Below are positions 13,902 to 19,399 of a DNA stretch of 19,399 nt, in pieces. This DNA is from an uncultured Oscillospiraceae bacterium. Its GTDB lineage: Bacteria; Bacillota; Clostridia; Oscillospirales; Acutalibacteraceae. The notes beneath the pieces were generated by a model. It was not told the DNA's origin. It searched no databases and worked only from the letters and a program-made list of their open reading frames with translations. Numbering within the stretch: position 1 is the stretch's first letter; each line of letters starts with the position of its first letter. The DNA lies in the NCBI GenBank assembly GCA_910588935.1, contig CAJUSM010000058.1, positions 1 through 19,399 of the forward strand. The letters are read 5' to 3'. The position numbers and the translations under genes were made by a program.

Positions 13902-15425
13902 ATGGGTCTGGAAATGATTGATACCGGTTGGCTGTCTATTTTACCGCCGGTTGTGGCCATTACCCTGGCACTGCTGACCAAGGAGGTATATCTTTCTTTG
14001 TTTTTAGGCGTGTTTACAGGCATGTGTGTCTATAGTTTTTCTACCGGCGGCAATCTCCTGCAGGCGGTAACCTATGTATTCGACATGATGGCTGGTAAAA
14101 TCGGGGAAAACGGGTATATGATTATCTTTTTGGTGTTGCTGGGGTCTCTGGTTGTTGTGGTAACCCGCTCCGGTGGAACCGATGCGTATGGCCAATGGGC
14201 AATCAAACGGATTAAAACAAAACGGAGCGCTAAACTGGCCACGGCAGTGTTAGGGCTGTTGATCTTTCTGGACGACGGCTTTAATTGCCTGACAGTTGGC
14301 ACCGTAATGCGCCCTATTACAGATAAGCAAAGGATTTCCCGGGAAAAGCTGGCCTATCTTTTGGACTCTACAGCAGCCCCCATCTGCATTATTGCCCCTA
14401 TTTCCAGTTGGGCGGTAGCGGTAGCCTCCGAGGTAGAGGAGGCAGGAGGGCTAAACGCTTTTGTTCAGACCATTCCCTACAATTTGTACGCCATTCTAAC
14501 CATTGCCATGGTATTTTTTCTTAGCGCCTCCGATTTCGATTTTGGACCTATGAAGCGGGCTGAGCAGGAGCTGGCAGTGGCGGAAAAGGCCCAGCCGGAA
14601 AAGCAGCCCCAGGCCAAGGGCAGGGTATGGGATCTGGTACTGCCTATAGCTACCTTGATTGTAACCGCGATTCTAGGTATGGCCTATGTGGGCGGCTTTT
14701 TTGAAGGGGCAAGCTTCTCTCAGGCCATTGGGGAGAATCCCACCGCTGGGCTGACCCTTGGCACGTTTGCGGGGCTTTTGATGGCTTTGCTGCTGTATCT
14801 GCCCCGAAAAATTATGACGATGCAAGAGTTTACGTCTGGAATTATTGACGGTATAAAGACGATGATTCCTGCGCTTACAATCCTTATTCTGGCTTGGGCC
14901 TTGGGCGGCGTGTGCCGGGAGATGATTGGTACTGGAAACTTTGTCAGCCAATTTGTTACCAGCGTAAATCTTTCTTTTGCTTTGGTGCCTGCTATTGTTT
15001 TTGCCGTGGCAGCATTCCTCTCCTTTTCCATGGGCACAGCCTGGGGAACCTTTGGCATTCTGCTGCCAATTGTTTCTATGATCTGTGCCGGTCCCGCAGG
15101 GGCAGAGGTGCTGATTCCTTCCTTGGGCGCAACATTAGCTGGTTCGGTTTACGGCGACCACTGTTCGCCCATCTCTGATACCACTATCTTGGCTTCTACA
15201 GGGGCCCAGTGTGATCACCTGCGCCATGTGGAAACCCAATTGCCTTATGCTGCTTTCGTAGCAATCGTCTGCTTTATCGGTTATCTGGTAGCGGGCTTTG
15301 TGCGCAACCCCTGGATTACCATTGGCGTATCGTTGGGGATCTTGGCGCTCATGCTCTGCGGGATTAGAGTCTTGCAGAAGCGAGGCGAAACCCACAAGGT
15401 TGCAAAAGATAGCGGAGCAGCTTAA
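13902..15425 (+). CDS. nhaC: NhaC-family Na+/H+ antiporter
   Basis: The 507-residue protein is almost entirely hydrophobic with about 11-12 membrane segments and a short charged cytoplasmic loop near 218-245 (EQELAVAEKAQPEKQPQAKGR). It carries NhaC-family signatures. FLDDGFNCLTVGTVMRP (about 122-138) and LDSTAAPICIIAPISSWA lie in the N-terminal half. FSMGTAWGTFGILLP and YGDHCSPISDTTILAS, followed by HVETQLPY, lie in the C-terminal half. Such carriers exchange sodium for protons at the plasma membrane; some relatives exchange malate/lactate or other organic substrates, so the solute is not certain. GGGGAG stands 5 nt before the ATG. Transcription comes from a perfect consensus promoter. The gene is followed by a degraded ORF and then a bidirectional terminator. 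Confidence 0.9.
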   Translation: MGLEMIDTGWLSILPPVVAITLALLTKEVYLSLFLGVFTGMCVYSFSTGGNLLQAVTYVFDMMAGKIGENGYMIIFLVLLGSLVVVVTRSGGTDAYGQWAIKRIKTKRSAKLATAVLGLLIFLDDGFNCLTVGTVMRPITDKQRISREKLAYLLDSTAAPICIIAPISSWAVAVASEVEEAGGLNAFVQTIPYNLYAILTIAMVFFLSASDFDFGPMKRAEQELAVAEKAQPEKQPQAKGRVWDLVLPIATLIVTAILGMAYVGGFFEGASFSQAIGENPTAGLTLGTFAGLLMALLLYLPRKIMTMQEFTSGIIDGIKTMIPALTILILAWALGGVCREMIGTGNFVSQFVTSVNLSFALVPAIVFAVAAFLSFSMGTAWGTFGILLPIVSMICAGPAGAEVLIPSLGATLAGSVYGDHCSPISDTTILASTGAQCDHLRHVETQLPYAAFVAIVCFIGYLVAGFVRNPWITIGVSLGILALMLCGIRVLQKRGETHKVAKDSGAA

Positions 15426-15432
15426 AGTGTAG

Positions 15433-15693
15433 CAGGAGTTAGTAAGCCGGACGCCACAGAAGTATGCTCGCTGGATTTCTGACTGTAGTGAAGAGGGCGC
15501 TGGACTGGAGCTGGTGCGGCGCAGAAAAAAGGTTTTTTGTGCTACCAATATCTTCATAGAGGTACTCAAAGAGATATCTGATTATCACCATGTGGCAGTT
15601 ATGCTTTCCCTGCCAAACATTTCGGTGAAGCGCTTCTTCGGTCGGGAAGCTGACGAAAAACAGTTTACCTTGTCGCGCGTTCAGAATTTTTAG
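15433..15693 (+). pseudogene. Degraded ORF fragment, 86 codons, unrecognised
   Basis: Directly after nhaC, the frame between TAG 15430-15432 and TAG 15691-15693 stays open for 86 codons with protein-like composition (KYARWISD, ELVRRRKKVF, LKEISDYHHVAVMLSLPN, FFGREADEKQ). There is no start codon with a ribosome binding site near its beginning. It is probably the remnant of a gene whose 5' part was lost, perhaps a former cotranscribed neighbour of nhaC. The rest of the gap, 15694-15857, shows only a short palindrome GGCGTACGCC (15808-15817) and no gene. I do not recognise the family. Confidence 0.4.
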
Positions 15694-15857
15694 AGCACGG
15701 CATGGACAAATGGAAAACTATAGAAGCTGTCTGACATAGGTGAACAGCCCAGAAAAATATCGAGTCTTTAAAAAACTCCGGATTTTTCACTTTGGTGCGC
15801 CAGAAGGGGCGTACGCCAGAGCAGACAATGAAACTGTTAGAGTCGCACTTCTACTTA

Positions 15858-15900
15858 TAAACTAAAAGCCGCCTGTTTGCCTTAGGCGGCTTTTAGTTTA
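15858..15900. terminator. Bidirectional terminator between nhaC and the GH127 gene
   Basis: TAAACTAAAAGCCGCC (15858-15873) and its exact complement GGCGGCTTTTAGTTTA (15885-15900) form a 16-bp stem with an 11-nt loop. The A/T-rich outer stem gives U-runs on both strands. The stop codon of the leftward glycosidase gene is inside the right arm. Confidence 0.85.
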
Positions 15901-17796
15901 TTCTATTCCTTTTGTAGGAATCCAGGCTTCTATTGCCCTGCTATAATCCTTTCCAGCGGAAGCGTAATCCACTAGGCGCAGAGTATCGCCCTGAGATAAA
16001 GGAATATCCCAAGCCTGCAGAACGGGAAATGGAAGATTGTGAGGCTCCTCCTTTTTTGCTGCTACAACGCCCCGGAAGTCTGCGGAAATTTCCAGGCTTG
16101 AACCCAGTGCGGGGCCGCCTAAGGCCTCATCTCTGGCCAACACCACTGGCCCTCGACTAAGGGATAGATAAGGGGGAAGCTGTTTTGCGCCCTGACCCAG
16201 TTGATGGGCATATAACGCTTTAACCGGCATTGGATACAGGAGATCGATCCGGTCGCCATCTGCCCATAAGCGGGAAATTTCTAGCCAGCCTGTATGAGAT
16301 GGCTGAGCCTTACCATTCACCTTTGCTTGGGAATCGCTGCACCAACTGGGTATCCGCAGAGAAAGGGTGAATTTCTCCGGTTCCTGGAGAGATAAACAAA
16401 GTGAAACGGTTTCCCCCATGGGATAGTTGGTCTCAATTTGAATTTTTATCTCCTGGCCGGCAGGGGTAGACAGCCCCATTGTGCCAGGTAAATACAGGTT
16501 TATTCCTATTCCATCCCTGCGGAGGAGGGCGCTGGCGCTGGGCACAAGTCCTAGTCCGGCCGCGGCAATGGCGGCGCAGCAGCCATATATGGTATTGTCG
16601 GCCATTACCATACGGCCCCCCACTGCCTGGCCTCTGTGGCCGACCCTTAAGGGGCTGTAGCTGTCAAAAGGCAGCCAGCCGTGAGGGGAGAGGGGGTCTC
16701 CGCTGATTTTTTCAGTGTTTACAGCTCCTAGCAGGGCGTTGTAGGCCGAACGTTCCATTTCATCGCCAAAAACGGCGTCCCCGGTATACAAGAGTAGTTG
16801 GCAGCACAGCTTCATCCAGGTAACGGTAACGCAAGTCTCCTGCATAATTCCAGTAAAAGCCGGGTCTGCCTGACCCAGTCGGGAATGGTCAAAAAGCTCA
16901 TGAGTGCAGCCAGCACTGCCGATTACCGTAATATCAGAAGCGAGAACTCGCCGTCCAAAATTAACTGCGGCTTGGCCCCACTCCGCGTTTTCTGTTGCTC
17001 GGGCATATTCCAACAGGCCTTCAAAGCAAGACATCATTTCGTAAGCTTTTGTCACTGGATATTGCCAAGGATCCAGCTGGTTCTCCAAAGCCAGACGGAA
17101 TAGGTTGGCAGAGCGAATTGCACCTTGGTCTACAATATATCTGGCAAATTCCAGAAAGCGCTTCTCTCCAGTCATATTATATAGTCGGACCACAGGCTCC
17201 AGCAGAGAGGAGGAGTTCATTCCTTCCCAGAAATTGGAGGTATAGCGAATGTCCTTTTTCCCTGGTTCCTCGCCGATATGGGCAATTATGTAATCGGTAT
17301 GGTCCAGGAGCGCGGCAAGGATGGCTTTTTTTAGGTCTTCATCTCGGCAAACATCATAAAAATGTTCCATCCCCAGCAGAATGTATTTCCGCCCCCAGAG
17401 ATCCCAGCCCTGGAATTCCTGAGACACGCTGTAGGTAGAAAAGCGTCCCAGCGGATCCTGGGTAGAAAGCATGTCCCGAACAGTAGCCTCAAGCTGCTGG
17501 TAAAGAGCAGCGTCCTGAGTATAGGCATATACCATCGTCCCGCCACGCATCAGCTTTCCCCAATACTCGCATCGCCAGCCTAGATCGTCGTCAGAGGCGG
17601 TACGAAATTGGTCGGTAAATCTGGTCCAGAGGGCGGCGTCCAGAAGCTGGTGCTCTTGAATAAAATGTATGGCCTGGTCTAGGGGACCGTCAAACTGAAA
17701 ACAGCCGGGATTGGGCAAAAAAAGCTGATCGGTGGAAAGGCGGGGCTGATAGGAAGAGAAGCCGGCCACAAGGCGTAGCTGGGAAGAGAATGACAT
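15898..17796 (-). CDS. GH127-type beta-L-arabinofuranosidase (DUF1680 family)
   Basis: The 632-residue protein matches the (alpha/alpha)6-barrel glycoside hydrolase family first known as DUF1680. In the characterised bifidobacterial HypBA1, zinc is held by one Glu and three Cys, and one of the Cys is the nucleophile. The matching residues here are E320 and C322 in QETCVTVTW and the pair C406-C407 in IYGCCAAIA, with C406 as the expected nucleophile. Aromatic sugar-site blocks WGRKYILLGMEHFYD (134-148) and NFWEGMN (188-194) are present, and beta-sandwich domains fill the last 200 residues. There is no signal peptide, so it should act in the cytoplasm on imported arabinosides. AAAGGGTG lies 7 nt before the ATG. 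Related families (GH146, other DUF1680 members) are possible alternatives. It diverges from the aldose-epimerase-like gene. Confidence 0.85.
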   Translation of the reverse strand: MSFSSQLRLVAGFSSYQPRLSTDQLFLPNPGCFQFDGPLDQAIHFIQEHQLLDAALWTRFTDQFRTASDDDLGWRCEYWGKLMRGGTMVYAYTQDAALYQQLEATVRDMLSTQDPLGRFSTYSVSQEFQGWDLWGRKYILLGMEHFYDVCRDEDLKKAILAALLDHTDYIIAHIGEEPGKKDIRYTSNFWEGMNSSSLLEPVVRLYNMTGEKRFLEFARYIVDQGAIRSANLFRLALENQLDPWQYPVTKAYEMMSCFEGLLEYARATENAEWGQAAVNFGRRVLASDITVIGSAGCTHELFDHSRLGQADPAFTGIMQETCVTVTWMKLCCQLLLYTGDAVFGDEMERSAYNALLGAVNTEKISGDPLSPHGWLPFDSYSPLRVGHRGQAVGGRMVMADNTIYGCCAAIAAAGLGLVPSASALLRRDGIGINLYLPGTMGLSTPAGQEIKIQIETNYPMGETVSLCLSLQEPEKFTLSLRIPSWCSDSQAKVNGKAQPSHTGWLEISRLWADGDRIDLLYPMPVKALYAHQLGQGAKQLPPYLSLSRGPVVLARDEALGGPALGSSLEISADFRGVVAAKKEEPHNLPFPVLQAWDIPLSQGDTLRLVDYASAGKDYSRAIEAWIPTKGIE

Positions 17797-17828
17797 TCAA
17801 AATCACCCTTTGTATCATGTTTTTGATT

Positions 17829-17857
17829 ATTATACGGTAGAACGGACGGGTTGTAAA
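17829..17857 (-). promoter_or_regulatory. Promoter of the GH127 gene
   Basis: On the minus strand TTTACA (17857-17852), a 17-nt spacer and TATAAT (17834-17829) lie about 33 nt before the start codon. Confidence 0.7.
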
Positions 17858-17913
17858 GAAGAATCTGCTCTCTTGTTGGAGGTGTTTTTGACACGTACTC
17901 TTTCAGTTTTTCC

Positions 17914-17942
17914 TTGCAACTCTTCAGTCAGTTTGGTATAAT
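17914..17942 (+). promoter_or_regulatory. Promoter of the epimerase-mazG unit
   Basis: TTGCAA (17914-17919), a 17-nt spacer and TATAAT (17937-17942) lie just upstream of the epimerase gene. The -10 box overlaps an in-frame ATG at 17941, which therefore cannot be the start. Confidence 0.75.
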
Positions 17943-17970
17943 GAAAAAAATCGAGAAAGGGTGGGGCACA

Positions 17971-18846
17971 ATGATTTACGAGATTTCCAACAATAATTTT
18001 ACCGCTAAAATTGATTCTTTAGGCGCGCAGCTCATCTCTCTGCAGGGAAAAGACGGCTTTGAGTATATATGGACAGGGGATCCTAAACACTGGCGGGAAC
18101 ATGCCCCAGTGCTTTTCCCCATCGTTGGAGCGCTTCGTGAGGGAAAAATCCGGATTGCAGGCCAGTGGTTCGAGATGGGCCGCCATGGCTTCGCCAAGCA
18201 GACAGAGTTTGCTTGGGAAAATCAGACGTCAGCTTCTATCTCTTTGGTGCTTGCCGCATCGCCGGAGACCCGTAGTATGTATCCATATGATTTCAAGCTT
18301 ACTGTTCGCTATCGGCTGGAAAGCAAAGGCATTGTAACAGAATTTAAGGTGGAAAATTGTGGCTCTTCCCAGTTGATCTATGCCATTGGCGGACATCCTG
18401 GGTTTAATATTCCTGTCAATGAATCTGCAAACTTTGAGGATTACACGATAGTTTTTGATTCCCCGGAGTCACAAACCTGCCCTGTCATTGACCGTCAGGC
18501 TGGACTCATTGACTGGGATCAGCAGGGTTTTGTCCTTAATGGCCAGGAAATCCCTTTAAAGCATGAGCTATTCTATCAGGATGCGCTGGTGTTTGAAAAC
18601 CTGAATTCTCACTGGGTGCGTGTTCTAAATAAGAACACAGGAAAAGGGATTGCAATGGATTTTGAAGAGTTTCCTATGTTTGGTATTTGGTCTGCCGCAA
18701 ATGACGGACCTTATGTGTGCTTGGAGCCTTGGACAGGTTGCGCCACGCTGGTTTCAGAAGGCGATGAGTTTGAGGAAAAGAAGGGGATGATCATCCTGGC
18801 GCCTGGCGCATCCCGTGCCCATAGTTTTTCTGTAGAGGTACTTTAA
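17971..18846 (+). CDS. Aldose 1-epimerase family protein (LacX/mutarotase-like)
   Basis: The 291-residue protein is a galactose-mutarotase-like beta-sandwich of the LacX type. It shows HAPVLFPIVG (44-53), GRHGFA with H72, GGHPGFNIP with H142, and CLEPWTG with E252. These correspond to the two catalytic-site histidines and the general-base glutamate of aldose epimerases. It would interconvert alpha and beta anomers of a sugar or sugar phosphate in the cytoplasm. ATG 17971, with AAAGGGTGGGG just upstream, is chosen because the promoter occupies the longer reading frame. The stop codon overlaps the mazG-like ATG by one base, so translation is coupled. The divergent GH127 arabinofuranosidase suggests that the substrate may be a released pentose, but that is inference. 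Confidence 0.88.
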   Translation: MIYEISNNNFTAKIDSLGAQLISLQGKDGFEYIWTGDPKHWREHAPVLFPIVGALREGKIRIAGQWFEMGRHGFAKQTEFAWENQTSASISLVLAASPETRSMYPYDFKLTVRYRLESKGIVTEFKVENCGSSQLIYAIGGHPGFNIPVNESANFEDYTIVFDSPESQTCPVIDRQAGLIDWDQQGFVLNGQEIPLKHELFYQDALVFENLNSHWVRVLNKNTGKGIAMDFEEFPMFGIWSAANDGPYVCLEPWTGCATLVSEGDEFEEKKGMIILAPGASRAHSFSVEVL

Positions 18847-19145
18847 TGGAGGATTGGAAGGCCCTGCAGAAGCAAGTATATCAAAACAAACTGGATCACG
18901 GGTTTAATGTAACAGATGTAAACTTGGAATTCTGTTATCTATATGGCGAGGTGGGCGAGGCTTTCGCCGCCTACTGTAAACATAAGCCAGACCTGGGGGA
19001 GGAGCTGGCCGATGTGGCTATTTATTTGCTGGGTCTGGCTGAAATATTGGGTATTGACCTGGAAGAGCAAGTAGTGCGAAAAATGGAAATCAACCAAGCC
19101 CGCCGTTACCAAGTAATTGATGGAGTGCTGACCCGCTTGGAGTAA
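18846..19145 (+). CDS. MazG-like nucleotide pyrophosphohydrolase domain protein
   Basis: The 99-residue all-alpha protein has the MazG/dUTPase-superfamily metal-binding pattern: E35-V-G-E38 and, 14 residues later, E53-L-A-D56, followed by a hydrophobic helix (VAIYLLGLAEILGI) and a basic end (KMEINQARRY). Proteins of this type remove pyrophosphate from NTPs or modified dNTPs as house-cleaning enzymes. The length fits a single-domain form. It starts on the last base of the epimerase stop codon and so depends on that message. The pairing with a sugar epimerase is not functionally obvious. A strong hairpin follows 2 nt after the stop codon. Confidence 0.85.
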   Translation: MEDWKALQKQVYQNKLDHGFNVTDVNLEFCYLYGEVGEAFAAYCKHKPDLGEELADVAIYLLGLAEILGIDLEEQVVRKMEINQARRYQVIDGVLTRLE

Positions 19146-19146
19146 G

Positions 19147-19192
19147 AAAAATCGGCTCCCAAGGAGGCAAAAACCTGGGGAACCGATTTTTT
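19147..19192. terminator. Bidirectional terminator between mazG-like gene and the last gene
   Basis: AAAAATCGG (19147-19155) pairs with CCGATTTTT (19183-19191), and inner TCCC/GGGGA pairs extend the stem past one mismatch. T-runs occur on both strands, so it can end the mazG transcript and the leftward gene that stops at 19195. Confidence 0.8.
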
Positions 19193-19194
19193 GT

Positions 19195-19399
19195 TCAAAT
19201 TTTTTCTACGGGCACAGCCATTCGCGCGCCGGTTTCCGGTTCAGCGCCCATGCCAAGATAGGGAGCGTTGTGGGAGATCTTCCAGCCGAAGCGGGCAAAA
19301 GGATAAGAGCCAATGGCTTCATCCACAATTCCAATTGCAAGAGAGAAATCGTTTCCGTCGGCAAAGGGCTGTCCATTAAAGTAAAGGTAAGTGCAGGGG
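19195..19399 (-). CDS. C-terminal part of an unidentified leftward gene
   Basis: The minus strand has an open frame of 67 complete codons running in from the window edge and ending in TGA (19197-19195), followed at once by the terminator hairpin. The peptide contains TYLYFNGQPFADGNDFSLAIG, with IVDEAIGSYPFARFGWKI and ends ETGARMAVPVEKI. The composition and the terminator placement argue for a real gene, whose start lies beyond 19399. I do not recognise the family from this fragment. Confidence 0.65.
   Translation of the reverse strand, partial: PCTYLYFNGQPFADGNDFSLAIGIVDEAIGSYPFARFGWKISHNAPYLGMGAEPETGARMAVPVEKI

Noticed and set aside
12185..15811. Shared 11-mer GCCAGAAGGGG in the MITE-like element and in the gap after nhaC
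   Set aside because: Dozens of shared 11-mers are expected by chance in 19 kb, and the flanking bases do not align.
17914..17970. Upstream TTG 17914 or ATG 17941 as start of the epimerase gene
   Set aside because: Both lie in the -35 or -10 box of a clear promoter, while ATG 17971 has a ribosome binding site and begins the family-typical N-terminus.
1..19399. CRISPR array, tRNA, rRNA, prophage or complete insertion sequence
   Set aside because: No regularly spaced repeats, cloverleaf, rRNA-like sequence, phage genes or transposase were found by eye on either strand.

Overview
The window looks like chromosomal DNA of a mid-GC Firmicute, most likely a clostridial gut anaerobe of the Oscillospiraceae/Ruminococcaceae type. 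This rests on AGGAGG-like ribosome binding sites, consensus sigma-A promoters with 17-bp spacers, clostridial-type protein families (Y-family polymerase with SLDECWLD, VanR/VanS-like two-component system, zinc-ribbon/YARHG proteins, LarE, NhaC) and a B. subtilis-type LexA-like box. The genus is a guess; no rRNA or tRNA is present to settle it.

Region 1 (1-3791). An AT-rich, nearly gene-free leader carries a small doubtful ORF and a 13-bp perfect palindrome. It is followed by a promoter whose spacer contains a LexA-like operator. This promoter would drive a three-gene DNA damage operon: a Y-family translesion polymerase, a radical-SAM/helix-hairpin-helix putative DNA repair protein, and its usual DUF4130-type partner. 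A strong terminator closes it. The radical-SAM gene is cut by an in-frame TAA although the reading frame continues intact on both sides.

Region 2 (3762-8819). A leftward pair encodes a small membrane zinc-ribbon protein and an AI-2E family transporter. A rightward OmpR/VanR-type response regulator and its overlapping VanS-like sensor kinase follow, with GTAA half-site repeats at the promoter. A leftward orphan larE gene faces the kinase with a 4-nt gap.

Region 3 (8853-12479). Leftward genes encode a chemoreceptor with a CZB-like zinc-binding motif in its extracytoplasmic domain and a membrane zinc-ribbon protein with two YARHG domains. The latter is broken by a one-base frameshift at an A5 run. 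A 168-bp MITE-like element with 15-bp terminal inverted repeats and flanking TA sits between that gene and its probable promoter.

Region 4 (12480-19399). A leftward Gfo/Idh/MocA oxidoreductase diverges from a rightward NhaC-type Na+/H+ antiporter that has a perfect consensus promoter. After nhaC comes a degraded ORF and a bidirectional terminator. A leftward GH127-type beta-L-arabinofuranosidase then diverges from a rightward aldose-1-epimerase-like gene coupled to a MazG-like pyrophosphohydrolase. The window ends in the 3' end of an unidentified leftward gene. The oxidoreductase, glycosidase and epimerase suggest sugar metabolism, but the genes lie in separate transcription units.

No CRISPR array, tRNA, rRNA, prophage or complete insertion sequence was seen. 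The most noteworthy items are the LexA-box translesion/radical-SAM operon with its nonsense codon, and the MITE lodged in the leader of a frameshifted gene.
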